A stretch of DNA of 64,000 bases. Source: Miscanthus floridulus. Taxonomy: Eukaryota > Streptophyta > Magnoliopsida > Poales > Poaceae. The stretch's first letter is position 1. Each line of letters opens with the position of its first letter. Made by a program: the position numbers and the translations under genes. Below are positions 12,621-23,604 of the stretch, one piece after another. Location: contig NC_089581.1 in the NCBI RefSeq assembly GCF_019320115.1, positions 93,308,802-93,372,801 of the forward strand, in the 5' to 3' direction. The notes beneath the pieces were generated by a model, which had not been told where the DNA came from, ran no database searches, and worked only from the letters and a program-made list of their open reading frames with translations.

Positions 12621-12715
12621 CCACTACAGCGAAATTTTTCGATTTTGAACTTAAGATCCTTACATCCTTATGGCAAGCCTTACTTGGGATACACTACTTG
12701 ATGACTAGTTCACAC

Positions 12716-12838
12716 TGCTCGGTGATGGTTCATAGCTGCTCGGTGATGGTTCACACTGCTCGGCAATGGTTCATAGCTGCTCGGTGATGGTTCACACTAC
12801 TCAGTGATGGTTTACAACTGCTCGGCAACACATCATGG
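12716..12838 (+). repeat. 20/21-bp minisatellite
   Basis: Six successive units of TGCTCGGTGATGGTTCAYA type start at 12716, 12737, 12757, 12778, 12798 and 12819. Spacing alternates 21 and 20 bp, giving a 41-bp dimer. Later units are more degenerate. Lies about 100 bp before C's 3' LTR. Confidence 0.8.
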
Positions 12839-12939
12839 TGGTCGGACCATGAGTTTGACTATTTGGCTTTGTTCGCACCTACTCAAACAAGCTCAAGATG
12901 GTGTTGGACAATGGATGCAAGGCGCTTAGGGACTAGCTA

Positions 12940-13410
12940 TGGAGGGTATGACCCCGAAAACCCATGGCTAGACCACATGGGCTGCACCCCCAGGGGTGGC
13001 CCAGCCCACAAGATGAAGCCTTATGGGGCATGACGCTGCTCGGCGCATCCCGCAAGACACCGGGAAGATATCCTGAAGATACTATGAGATATGTTAGGAT
13101 ACGTATGATCCCAAGACTCTTGTAATCTATTATTACTCTTCGGTTATCTCTTAGATCTAACCAACTTGTAACCCTGTCCCTGGACTATATAAGGTGGGCA
13201 GGGACCCCCTCCAAACACACGCAATATCATATGATAGCCAATATAATCCAACAGACCACAGGAGTAGGGTATTATGTCATGCTGCTGGCCTGAACCTATC
13301 TAACTCTTGTGTCTCTGTTGCCATCTTGTTCTCGATTACACGTATCTCTGCCGATCAATCTACCTTCATGGGATACCCCTCGGAGGACTGCCGACGATAT
13401 TCTATCGACA
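12940..13410 (+). repeat. Element C 3' LTR
   Basis: 471 bp, from TGGAGGGTATGACCCC to TATTCTATCGACA, preceded by the purine-rich GGGACTAGCTA. Contains a TATA box (CTATATAAGG, 13185-13194) and a downstream segment with CCACAGGAGTAGGGTATTA that is typical of short Tat LTRs. Its length fits RIRE2-type LTRs. Element A gag resumes immediately after it. Confidence 0.75.
13185..13194 (+). promoter_or_regulatory. TATA box of element C LTR
   Basis: CTATATAAGG, 246 bp into the 471-bp LTR, followed by GGGCAGGGACCCCC, in the usual position for the U3-R boundary. Confidence 0.55.
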
Positions 13411-13750
13411 CTAGGAGAACCAGAACAACTTGCACATAGCAGCAAAGGGCTACAAAAGAGCAGCTGAGGTTGGTACCTTAGGGCTATCTCAGTCTAGAGC
13501 TCCAGTGGTAGCCTAGGCCATAGTTCCGTCCACCAGCACCTAAGTATATGCCTCCTCAGCCAAAAGCTCAAGCCAATCGCCCTCAGAAAGACATTCCACA
13601 AGGCATTCACCATTGCCATACCTAAGGGCAATGCAGGCTAGGGAAGCTTAGTAGGACCAAGGAACAACCAGCCATGCTTCAACTACAATCAGTTAGGTCA
13701 TTGGGCCAAGGAGTGCCCTCATCCCAAGAAGAATGGCAATCAAAACTAGG
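13411..13750 (+). pseudogene. Element A gag C-terminus with altered zinc knuckle
   Basis: The frame opens directly at the C/A junction (NNLHIAAKGYKRAAEVGT) and lines up with the B gag segment NNAIYAASKNRKRAYEAGA. The knuckle at 13675-13716 reads CFNYNQLGHWAKECP: the second cysteine of C-x2-C-x4-H-x4-C is tyrosine. The same position is also tyrosine in B. The N-terminal gag was separated by insertion of C. Confidence 0.75.
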
Positions 13751-13788
13751 GTAATTAGAAATAGGCCAATCCAAAAGCACATCCTGGA

Positions 13789-14060
13789 TACGTGCATTAT
13801 ACAGCCTGTGGAAGAAGTTTTGCGGGAGAAGTTGTGACCGCCGGTATGTTTCTTGTTAACCAACATCTTGCCATTGTTTTATTTGATTCTAGAGCTTCTC
13901 GTTCATTTATGAGCCAAACATTTGCATCTAAGCATCATCAGAAGATAATTAAGGTAGACAAGGGTGGTTGGCCACTATTTCTACTAATCATTTAGTGAGA
14001 GATGTGCTCATCTCTATACAAGAGAGGGAGTACACTATAGATCTTATAATATTGCCAGGA
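13789..14060 (+). pseudogene. Element A protease
   Basis: Reads GEVVTAGMFLVNQHLAIVLFDSRASRSFMS, shown here in part only as LFDSRAS: the DSGAS active site has Gly replaced by Arg, which should inactivate a retropepsin. The frame stops at 13993-13995. The remainder to about 14060 is shifted. The equivalent of the later DVILGM strand is at 14070 (MILGMKWMSVHGVL). Confidence 0.7.
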
Positions 14061-14071
14061 CTAGCGATAGT

Positions 14072-14870
14072 GTGATATTGGGCATGAAATGGATGAGTGT
14101 TCATGGAGTTCTCATTGGCACTACCACTAGAACAATTATGTTGAGAGAACAAAAGGGGGGTAATGCTTTTCTAGTACCACTTCCCCAAAGTTTTGATCTC
14201 CAAAACTTGTCTTGCGCTATCCAAGCCACCACTCTCTATGATATTCTAGTAGTCTATGAATTTCCTGATGTATTTCTAGATGAGTTATCTGGTTTACCGC
14301 CGGATAGGGATGTGGAATTTAAGATTAAGTTAGTGCTAGGTACAACACCCATCTCTAGAAGACCCTATAGGATGCCACCAAATGAGTTAGTTGAACTTAA
14401 AATTCAGCTACAAGAACTTTTGGACAAAGGTCTCATTCGAGCTAGTTCATCTCCATGCGGATGTCCCAGCTTTATTCGTAAAGAAGATGGACAAATCCTT
14501 GTGGATGTGTGTGGACTATAGTCCGCTTAATGCTTTGACCATTAAGAACAAGTATCATTTGCCTCGTATCGATATTTTGTTTCGATCAACTGGCTAAAGC
14601 AAAGGTATTCTCTAAGATTGACTTGAGATCCGGCTATCATCAGATTAAGATCAGGCCAGAGGATATACCTAAGATAGTTTTCTCCACTAGGTACGGCTTG
14701 TATGAGGATTTGGTCATGTCTTTTGGACTAACAAATGCTCCTACCTACTTCATGTATTTGATGAATTCGGTATTCATGCCCGAGCTCGACAAGTTCATGG
14801 TTGTGTTTATCGATGGACATCTTGATTTACTCATAAAATAAGGCAAATCATGCAGAGCATCTAAGAATTG
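14072..14870 (+). pseudogene. Element A reverse transcriptase
   Basis: RT spread over three frames. 14250-14520: YEFPDVFLDELSGLPPDRDVEF, then [15 protein letters not shown], both characteristic of chromovirus RT onset. 14520-14597 shifted: [20 protein letters not shown]. 14623-14841: [15 protein letters not shown] and [11 protein letters not shown], then the catalytic loop VVFIDGH, where the usual FIDD has lost its second Asp. Three frame changes and the active-site change show it is not functional. Confidence 0.8.
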
Positions 14871-14879
14871 TCTTATCTA

Positions 14880-15600
14880 GATTGCGGGAGCATCAATTGT
14901 ATGCCAAATTTAGCAAATGTGAATTCTAGTTGAAGAAAGTACCTTTCTTGGGTCATATCTTATTGAAGATGGAATCTCTGTAGACCCAACTAAAGTACAA
15001 GAGGTCATGGATTGGAAGGCCCCTGACTTTGGTTCATGAGGTTTTGAGTTTTCTAGGGCTAGCAGGCTACTATCATTATTTCATTCTAGATTTTTCCAAG
15101 ATAGCTAAGCCTATGACCAGACTACTCCGGAAGGATGAAAAGTTCAATTGGACTCCAGAGTGTGAAGCCGCTTTTCACACCCTATGGACCTTGCTAACTA
15201 CAACTCCTGTTCTAGCACAACCCAACATTAAAAAGCCTTTCTATGTGTTATGTGATGCATCAGGGTACAGGTTTGGGGTGTGTGCTCATGCAAGAAGGTC
15301 GAGTTATTGCCTATGCTTCCCGACAATTATGAAAGCATGAAGTCAACTACCCTACACATGATTTGGAGCTTGCAGCAGTTGTTCACGCCCTGAAGATATG
15401 GAGACATTACTTGTTGGGAAATGTATGTCACATATACACTAATCACAAGAGTCTCAAATATATCTTTACTCAACCTAAGCTAAACATGAGGCAACGTCGA
15501 TGGTTAGAGCTGATCAAGGACTATAATTTGGAAGTGCACTACCATCCTAGGAAAAGCTAATGTTGTAGCAGATGCCTTGAGCCAAAAGTATCATTACAAT
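14880..15600 (+). pseudogene. Element A RT thumb/connection and RNase H
   Basis: 15029-15300 gives [12 protein letters not shown] and the RNase H start PFYVLCDASG. 15363-15560 gives [20 protein letters not shown] and [21 protein letters not shown], with the RNase H Glu in ELAAVVHAL and Asp normally in YTDH now Asn (IYTNHKS). The frame breaks at 15340 and again near 15560. Confidence 0.8.
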
Positions 15601-16745
15601 TCTCTGTTGGAGGATGGGTTTAATCTATTACATCCTGTGGTGTTGCACAATATCACCGTTAGTTGTTCACTTGAAAGCAAAATCATCGAACTACAGAAGA
15701 CAGATGTGAGTGTATTTCACATCAAGAGAAAGATGAAAGGATAGAAGACCAAACATTTTAGGTTGGATGAAAGAGGTGTGCTATGGTTCGAGGACTGACT
15801 TGTGGTACCAAAAACTATGAACTTAGAAATCAAATTTTAGATGAAGCTCATTCATCCAAGTTGTCTATCCATTCGGGCAGTAGCAAAATGTATCAAGATT
15901 TAAAAGACATTTTTAGTGGACCAAGATGAAGAAGGAAATCGCCACCTATGTCGCTAGGTGTGATAATTGTAGTAGAGTCAAGGCCATTCATTTGAAATCT
16001 ACTGGATTACTTCAGTCATTGCCTATTCTAGCTAGAAATAGGAGGAAATAAGTATGGACTTTATTACAGGCCTCCCGCTAACACAACAAGGTCACGATTC
16101 TATATGGGTCATTATAGATCGTCTCACCAAGTCGGCACATTTTGTACCAGTCAACACAACATATCACACTAGAAGGTATGCTGAGTTATATGTTTCACAG
16201 GTTGTGGGGCTACATGGAGTACCAAATATCATAATCTTAGATTGGGGACCACAGTTTATAGCTCACTTCTGGGAACACTTGCACTAGGCCTTGGGAACTA
16301 AACTAATCAGAAGTTTAGCATATCATCCACAAACTTTGGGATAGACCGAGAGAGTGAACCAGATCTTAGAAGATATGTTGAGAGCTTGTCTTATATCCTC
16401 CAAGGGTTCATGGGAGAAATGGCTACCTTTAGCCAAGTTCTCATATAACAACAGTTATCAAGAGAGCATCAATATGAGTCCTTTTGAGGCCTTGTATGGC
16501 CAAAAATGTTGAACTCCCTTGAATTGGATTGAACCCGAAGAAAGAAGATATTATGCATTGACTTTGTCACCAAAGCAGAAGAGCAAGTACGCATTATCCA
16601 ACAGCATATGAAAGTAGCTTAGTCTAGGCAAAAAAATTATGCTGATAAGAGAAGAAGACTACTAACCTTTGAAGTGGGAGACTACATGTACTTAAAAGAT
16701 TTGCCCATGAAGGGAGTGTAGAGATTTGGAGTAAAAAGGAAGCTT
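15600..16745 (+). pseudogene. Element A integrase
   Basis: Zinc-binding part at 15840-15985 (AHSSKLSIHSGSSKMY, then RCDNCSRVKA). Catalytic core in frame at 16054-16287: MDFITGLPLTQQGHDSIW with the first Asp, and ILDWGPQFIAHFW, which keeps the second Asp although the usual SDRG is altered. The catalytic Glu lies in TERVNQILEDML (16350) after a TAG. SPFEALYGQKC follows near 16480. Several TAG codons stand where Gln or Trp is expected. Confidence 0.8.
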
Positions 16746-17099
16746 GTGCCTAGATATGTAGGGTCGTACCAGATTATTGAATGGAAGGGAAATGTCGCCT
16801 ACAAGTTACAACTTCCCATAGAGAAGAGTACTATATTCAATGTCTTCCATGTTTCTCAGTTAAAAAGATACCCCCACATACCTAATGAAGCTATTGCACC
16901 CACCAACATTAAGCTCCAATCGGATTTGACTTATCAAGAGAAACCAATCCGAGTGCTAGAAGAAATGGAAATAGTAACCTGGAGCAAGGTCATTAAGTTC
17001 TACAAGGTGGTGTGGAATAACCATAGTGAACAAGATGCCACATGGGAATGGGAGGATTATTTGCGTGAAGTCTATCCCGCTTTTTATGAAGAATGGTAG
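16746..17099 (+). pseudogene. Element A integrase C-terminus and chromodomain
   Basis: 117 open codons. The GPY/F-like start (RYVGSYQIIEWKGNVAYKL) leads into NVFHVSQLKRY, and a terminal chromodomain follows: VLEEMEIVTWSKVIKFYKVV, then WNNHSEQDATWEWEDYL, ending at TAG 17097-17099. Chromodomains bind modified histone tails and steer integration to heterochromatin. The segment is open but the preceding pol is broken. Confidence 0.85.
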
Positions 17100-17130
17100 G
17101 TCTTGCAAATCTTAGGATGGAATTTCTATA

Positions 17131-17142
17131 AGGGGGAGGGGC
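17131..17142 (+). promoter_or_regulatory. Element A polypurine tract
   Basis: AGGGGGAGGGGC immediately before the 3' LTR and 32 bp after the pol stop. It is the expected primer for plus-strand DNA synthesis. Confidence 0.7.
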
Positions 17143-18898
17143 AGTAACACCCCAGAGTTAAGCATTGCATTTGGCATTTGCATTTCAGGAGCACAAGCAT
17201 TCATGAGCATGAGCATATGAAGCTTCATTTCATTTACCTTCTCTTTATCACATGTGATGTTGCACATATACTTAATTATGCTTGTGATCATCCAAGCATT
17301 CATGAGCATGAGCATATGAAGTGTAGAATGCTGATTTTAGTTTCAATGTAGCCCACTTTAGAGCTTTGTAGTTTGAAAACCATGGTGATTTAGACAAAAC
17401 TCCTTTAATCAATCTTGTAGTACTCATGTAGCTCTACACTTTGTATTAATGAAGTTTTCACCAACTCACCATGGATTAGGAGCTTTGATCATTTGAAGAT
17501 GTGATGTCAGTCGCCTGAATTGAACTTAGCGGATTCAAATTTCAGTCGCGTCGTGGTCGATTGGCACAGCCTGCTCGCGCCACGTGGTAGCTGCCCACTG
17601 ACGATGGTCCCACTAGTTAGGCTAGTGGGTAGAAAAGTGTGTCACTCCCTCTCGCTCTCTCTCACATGCTCACTCCCTCTGCCCCACCTCTCTTGTTCAC
17701 CCTCGTGCTCACCGAAGCAAGCGGAGCACCACAGCAGCGTCACCATCACGTCTCCACCAGTAGCATTTGCCATCTACGAAGCCCCAATGCTCAATCCTTT
17801 GCACCCACAGCTCCGCCATCACCTCCTCCACCTTACCAACCCGCCATTTCCTTAGCTCAAGCCAAGGTAAAGGCCTATGGGCTATTGCCATCATTGCCAT
17901 GGCCGCAAAGCACCGCCGAGCTCCAAGGTCGCCATGGCCAGCACTATCCACTGCTCCTCCTACCTATCTCTCTCTCTCTCTCTCGGTTCATCTTCACTGT
18001 AAACCCTAGAAGCCAGAGCCACCACTCGTAGAGCCACAATGCTGTGAGCCGAGAGCACCATCGCCATGCACATCAACGTGGCCATGCATGTCCAGTAGTC
18101 GTTCTCTCTCATAGTAGGCATTAGGGTTTAGCCTTAGCATGGGGAAAACTTGTGGGAAAGACGGATGCATGCTTATGCCCCCTTTCCTACCAGAACATCA
18201 CCGTGTCATCGCCGTGCTCGTGCCGCCATGCACGCAGCCATGCATCACCGCCGCTTCACCATCACTTGATCCACACCATAGAGCTTCGCTAGGGTTTGTT
18301 GATGTCATAGCCATGCTCGCCTAAGCAAGCTCGCTAGTGAGGTAGCTCTAGTGATCCTCTAAGCAAACCTAGGGTACCCGTAGATGCACGTGATGATGGG
18401 GAACACAACGGTGGTGACCTCATCACCGGTGACCTCGCCATCGGCGAGTTCTCACCGGTCAGAGCACTACCTCTGCTCTGTGTGTTTGTCAAGTGGGGCT
18501 GGTTTGTCTGTGGGCCCCTGCTATCAGTCATAGCGGGTGTATAGACCGGGTGCACCTAACTGTAGCGCCCGAGTAAATTTGATTTTCTTTGTTTATTTCA
18601 TAGATTTTGTTGCTAACTTGCAAAAATTATATCTAGAGCTAGGAGTATCCAAATGGGGTGAACCAAATTTTGTTGGATTCATCTTGAAGTGTACTATTTG
18701 ATAAAAATATGAAATCTACTGCTTATGGCATTTTTCTAGGAGAATTAAATTAAGAAACATAAGTGCTTTTAAAGTAGTTTATATCTTGTAAAATGCATAC
18801 CTTGAGCTAGGAAAGTGGTAAAATTATGATTCCCATTTTGCTGGTCTTGTGTTGACATTCTCTAGGTAGGAAAAATACTAAACCTATAGTAGACATAT
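17143..18898 (+). repeat. Element A 3' LTR, first part
   Basis: Starts AGTAACACCCCAGAG, where TGTAACACCCC is expected, so the terminal TG has decayed. Cut at 18898 by element E. Includes a (CT)n-rich stretch at 17965-17995 and a repeated ATTCATGAGCATGAGCATATGAAG (near 17199 and 17299), given here as 24 bases in total split between copies that differ only downstream. Open frames in this part are short and unsupported. Confidence 0.8.
18894..18898. repeat. Target site duplication of element E, left
   Basis: CATAT directly before the LTR start. The right-hand copy at 39883-39887 is CATAC, one mismatch in five. Confidence 0.65.
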
Positions 18899-20700
18899 TG
18901 TTGACATAGAATTTTCACCCCAAGCTGAGGACACATGTAGCAAGTCGGAAGGGTACGCTCGATGGAGCAGATCCGCCTAGCTTCAGCATAGGGGTGGTCT
19001 ATCCTACATGATCCTCCTGAGATGTGCCAATCAATTTGACCCTACAATTGACAAGGAGAGAAAGTTCATCAGTAATCAAGGGCAGAACTTGCTGGTGTTG
19101 CCAGACAGTCCCGAATGTGCGGCTATGAGAGCCAATATGAAAGGAGATTGACTAAATAGTTGATTCCAGTATATTCATGAGAATAAATCAATTAGAGCTC
19201 ATGGAGTTGTGTAAGAAGAATCGGTTATCACTCAGGATAAATATCATTAATCGAACAGATATTAATCAATGGCAATAAGATGTCAACAATGATAGGTTTA
19301 TGCTGAGCCAATGATTATAATTAACCGAATCCCTTTTTATATAAAGAAACAATTCAACACCACTTAACCATTTAATAAAGATAAATCTAATGAACATGTT
19401 AGATCTTATTTATCATCATGACCAGTGGGGCATGAGGCAGAATCATGCAGGCCATAGAAATAACAATAGACTCAATGACCCTAACTCATTACTAATATCA
19501 GTGGGGCATGAGGCAGAATCATGTAGGCCATAATACAATAATAAGATCATGGGGCTAACATATCTTTCAACCTATCTTTACTTCAATGGTCTCATGATGC
19601 GAATTGATCATGAAAGCGCTCGATATTGGCTAAAACAGCCAATTTAGGCATAACGCACAGTTAAAGTCATGCCTTACCAGGAATAGATCTACTAAAATCA
19701 ATCCCCACTCTACGGTGCTAACAGTGGGGTGTGAGGCAGAATCACACAGGCCATGATAATGGGCCATGGAACGGTTCTCTCTAGCCAATAAATCTACTCA
19801 AAACGCAACATGCCTAAACCGCACGTTATGCACGATCAAGATTGATGTAAAACAGCCAATAAAACATAACTCATCGTTTAAGGTGTAGATTGGATCAGTT
19901 TTAGGTTAGCAAACGATGGGTCAAATAAGATATAAGGCCGATCTAAATCAATCTCAATCAGGTAGAATGATATTGCTGTAATTAGATAAATAATGAAAGC
20001 AATAAGCAATATCGGTAACTTAATAAATCTACCAAAGACTGCCATTCTAAGGTAGAGCCGATAACTTGACCTTGATCTAATTCAAGCAGTGGGGTGTGAG
20101 GCAAAATCACACAGGCCATGCTTTGAATTAAACAAGAGTCGATAACTAGCTTATACCAGAGCCAAAGTGGGGGTCGACTGGATCAATGCAACCATATGAA
20201 CAGAGGTATAAACCATGATGGTTCTTATAGACAAGTAGTGGAGGTCAACTGGATCGATGTAGCTGTACTCACTAAAGAACTCACCGAGATCTACTCTACT
20301 CTTACTCCTAAAGGGTGGCTGGAGCCGAAAAAAGTAATTGACTTGTATTTGGATTGATTGATTCCTTCTACAATAGCTAGGGTTTGGTATTTATACATGG
20401 GCCCTGTGCATGACTCTTGTCTAAGCATGACTTATTACAATTTTTGACCCTAGAGAAAACATTCCTAATTTAAGATAACTTGGACTCTAATCTTTCCCTT
20501 TTTGTAGAGTCCAGCATGCTTCATCCTAGCGCCAAACGAAGCCTCTGTTGTTATCTGCCGGCGCTATGTGTGGAAAGCCAATTCCATTTTCTGCATCTAA
20601 ATTAGCTGGTCCCAATCTGCACATAATTGATTCCTTGGTGACATGATCTTGGGAGCTTTTGGGTCCCTATAACATCTTCTTCCAAATTTTGGTGTAAACA
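18899..20700 (-). repeat. Element E 3' LTR
   Basis: TGTTGACATAG to GGTGTAAACA. The minus-strand TATA box is the complement of TATTTATA at 20388-20395. A unit starting AGTGGGG(C/T)(A/G)TGAGGCA and ending AGGCCAT occurs four times, near 19424, 19499, 19723 and 20090. A second unit, AGTGG(A/G)GGTC(G/A)ACTGG, occurs near 20166 and 20237. Confidence 0.9.
20388..20395 (-). promoter_or_regulatory. TATA box of element E 3' LTR
   Basis: TATAAATA on the minus strand. The intact version of the site that B disrupts in the 5' LTR. Confidence 0.6.
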
Positions 20701-20717
20701 CATGCCCCCCAATTTTG
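20701..20717 (-). promoter_or_regulatory. Element E polypurine tract
   Basis: Minus strand AAATTGGGGGGCATG immediately before the LTR sequence TGTTTACACC, the expected plus-strand primer. Confidence 0.75.
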
Positions 20718-21596
20718 GGATAAAAGTAATTTTATTCCAAAATTGTCATGTCTGTATTCCTAATTGGTCCACAGTCATGGGTAGAGAACCTTGATCTGGG
20801 GTCCACTATTTGTCATTGCCTGCATCAACCCATGAGCCTATGCCTCAAAACTTTTTACAAGAGCGTCACTGCTTCATGGGCACTTGGATTCATCTTTTTA
20901 GGCCGGCTATAAATGCCTATTCGACCCTAATGAGAGCAACTCAACAATTTAGCCATGCTTTTCTTCCATCTGCTCCCTTGAGTGCTCCTGGTTTCGCTAG
21001 ACCCTCCATGTTCTATTTTATGAAGATTTCAAGCGGCTAGAATAATTCTTGTGCATAGGGCAATTGTATTGCTTAATCTAACACCTCGTTGGCCAAGAAG
21101 ACCAGCCATTGTGGTTAGAAGAATTCTTGTGATATCACCTAAGTCTTCTCTCCATGCTCACAAGGTTGTTCTAGTGTCTGCAAGAGCTAGAAGGTGTGAT
21201 CATCTTCCCCTTGTTGCTCCTTCAAACATCCATCGGGACAGCCTTAGGCTTCTATCCCAAAGTTCCTCAATTTATCGAGAACTCTGTTGAGCATATGTTA
21301 GGCGGGCACACTTTCTTCTTTTGTAGTATAATTTATTGATGGGCCGATGCGACTTGGTTCACAATGAGTGTCGGCCTTGTGGAAATCTAGACACCCTTCA
21401 ATCCAAAAAAGTTTTGGTGGTTTAATCTCTGGTCAATGTATCCACCCCACGATATTTTGTAATCTGGGAAGTAATAAATTTGAGTCTGTTATCTCTTCGT
21501 TATCCGTCCCCTGAATTTCCAGAGTGTTGATCCGTTTCTGTTTTCTGATTTCAATTTCACACCTCCATCGAAACCTATCTTCTTGCTTTCCCGGGC
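20718..21596 (+). other. Antisense leader region in element E
   Basis: Lies between the polypurine tract and the antisense gene. The plus strand has a TATA-like GGCTATAAATGCC at 20907-20919. Downstream frames are short (20810-21040, 21051-21290) and match nothing I recognise. A stretch near 21190-21320 reads ENSVEHMLGGHTFFFC in one frame, possibly a decayed exon. Confidence 0.4.
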
Positions 21597-21604
21597 TATA
21601 TATA
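21597..21604 (+). promoter_or_regulatory. TATA box of the E antisense gene
   Basis: TATATATA within GGGCTATATATACGGGC, 79 bp before the favoured ATG (21683). Plus strand, opposite to E's own transcription. Confidence 0.5.
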
Positions 21605-21682
21605 CGGGCTATGGCCATGAATAAAAAAAAACAACCCTCTTCATCTTCAGTACATCCTCTACCTTTCCATAGGTTTGAGGTC

Positions 21683-22457
21683 ATGGATAACAACAAGAGG
21701 TCTGCTGAAGAAGCCCTCAACGGATCCACATCATCATGCCAATGCCCTCGTCATCAAGAGGATGCATCTTAGGGTGCTCCCATTGCCTCAGATCGAAGGG
21801 CCAATTCTGCCCAACCCTTGGGGTCATCTTTGGCACCAATCCACTGCCAGCTTCCTTGTCACCCGAGGCAACAGATTAGTAATGACGATCTACTAGCCTC
21901 CATCGATCGAACTGACCAGCATCTAGCCAACTGCCTCTCCCTAGCGAAATTGGGTTTGGCCATGATTGAAGACCGATCTCCCCCCAAGGTTGGCCTGGTG
22001 AGGGAAAGGTTGGCTAGGGCTGAAGCTAGAATCATGGGTGAGATGTCTGTCATTATTTCTTTGTTTCTTCTTGATTTTACCCTCAAGATTTCTAATCACT
22101 CTTTCCTTGAATATTTTAGATCTAACGGCTCAGTTGGAGAGTCTTCGATCAACCACGGATCATGCAACAGGATTTGTTAATGCTAGGGGCGCTGTTCTGG
22201 TGGTTCGATTGCATGACATCCCAAATCATGTCAGGGAGGTCACCCTTCATGGCATTCGTCATGGCGCTGCCATGGCGTTTGCTGCTGCACAAGCCCATTC
22301 GGGCCATAATCTCTAGCTTCTTCCTCATGGTTTTTCAAACATAGTGCACCTTGGGGAACATGAGTGCTTGGTTGAAGATTTTATGAACGCCACCGACTCT
22401 GTATCTTTTAATACTCTGGCCAATGATATAGTAGGCAAAGTGTTTTCTGGCCCATAG
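21683..22457 (+). pseudogene. Antisense spliced gene of element E
   Basis: Two exons on the strand opposite to E's pol. Exon 1, 21683-22037, starts MDNNKRSAEEALNG and ends ERLARAEARIM plus one base. The intron is 22038-22119 (82 bp, GTGAGATG to ATATTTTAG). Exon 2, 22120-22457, restores frame: DLTAQLESLRSTTDHATG, then HVREVTLHGIRHGAAMAF, and ends DIVGKVFSGP before TAG. Only two in-frame TAG codons interrupt it (21770 area and 22314-22316), both where Gln would be one transition away. An ATG at 21611 is too near the TATA box to be likely. The C-terminal half resembles the remnant at 58858-59544. Function unknown; heptad-like leucines suggest a coiled coil around the splice. Confidence 0.65.
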
Positions 22458-22669
22458 CTTGTAATAGGTGATGTTTAGCAAATAACTTCCTCGCCTTGAG
22501 TGGTTTCCCATTGTTTTGTGCTTCATACCCATCATTTTGTTTGTGTTTGCTTTGCTTCTATAGGCGATACACATCGTATTAGCTTTTACTCCTTTGGGTT
22601 CATCTTTTACACTAGAGGCGATATCTTTTCAATTTCGGCTATTAAAACTATCGACCGAATAGATCTTTA

Positions 22670-23580
22670 TCAAGTATTGATCCAAATGCTAGGATAGTAT
22701 TTCTTTAAATATTTCTTATTGATTGCTCGGCCAAATTCTTCCTCTCCTTTTAATGTTTCCAAAATATAAGCATTACTAGGTGCACAACGTTTGATCCGAT
22801 AAAGTCCTTCCCAGTTAGGTGACCATTTGCTAAATTTACTGTCCTTTGATCCGATCGGCAATTTCACTTTCCAGACCAAGTCTCCTTTGAAGAATTGCTT
22901 ATTCTTGACCTTTTTATTATAATATTTCGCAACCCTTAGTTTATTGGCTTCGATATTCTCAAGAGCACATAGTCGAAGGTAACTCAAGTCTTCCAAATTG
23001 TCTATCATAAGATTCTTGTAAACCTCAGCTGACAAATCATTCTGTAGTGTAACACTCCTCGGTCCAATCTGAACTTCCCAAGGAAGAATGACATTATGGC
23101 CATACACAAGTTCGTAAGGTGACGTTTTAATTGATCTATGGCAGGCCATCCTATATGCCCATAGTGCTTCATTTAGCGTTGAATGCCACTTCCTTGGCTG
23201 TTCCTCGATCTTTTCTTAATCAGCTTAATCATAATCTGGTTGGACACCTCTGCTTGACCATTAGCCTGGGCATAGTAAGGGGAGGAATTCAATAGCTTAA
23301 TCCCCATACTAGTAGCAAAATCCCCAAACTCTTCTGATGTGAACATTATCCCTTGATCGGTAGTTATAGTTTGAGGAATCCCAAAATGATACACAATGTG
23401 TTCCATGACAAAATCAATCATGTTTTTTGAGGTTACCATTGTCAAAGGAATTGCCTCAACCCATTTAGTGAAGTAGTCTGTTGCTACCAATATGAACTTA
23501 TGTCCTTTGCTTGAAGACAGAAAAATCTGGCCAATTAAATCAATTCCCCAACCCTAAAATGACCATGGTTTGATTATTGG
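22670..23580 (-). pseudogene. Element E integrase
   Basis: 23490-23173 is the catalytic core: MVATDYFTKWVEAIPL with the first Asp, TITTDQGIMFTSEEF with the second, and YYAQANGQAEVSNQ with the Glu. A frame change follows, then 23149-22670 gives the C-terminal part: MACHRSIKTSPYELVYGH, FKGDLVWKVKLPIG and KKYLKKYYPSIW before the stop. There is no chromodomain, as expected for Tat. All three acidic residues survive, but the frameshift near 23160 would inactivate the protein. Confidence 0.85.
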
Positions 23581-23604
23581 ACTCATGGCCGATGCGGGCG
23601 ATCT

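Larger units (their letters stand above)
5200..13410 (+). mobile_element. RIRE2-like Tat element C, 3' part
   Basis: Plus-strand element cut on the left by D. Order: RNase H/integrase remnants (5200-6772), untranslated spacer, an antisense multi-exon gene (11816-7375), a repeat-rich region, and a short 3' LTR (12940-13410). An antisense gene between pol and the 3' LTR is a known trait of some Tat elements, Grande for example. Its right end abuts the gag of element A (13411 onward), so C was inserted into A. The predicted target duplication at its missing left end is CTAGG. Confidence 0.8.

Noticed and set aside
12716..12838. CRISPR-like regular repeat array
   Set aside because: Units adjoin with no unique spacers, in plant retrotransposon DNA. 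It is a minisatellite.
17520..18324. Plus-strand frames of 60-130 codons
   Set aside because: Inside A's 3' LTR, low-complexity (CT/Pro/Ser-rich), overlapping one another, and without recognisable domains.
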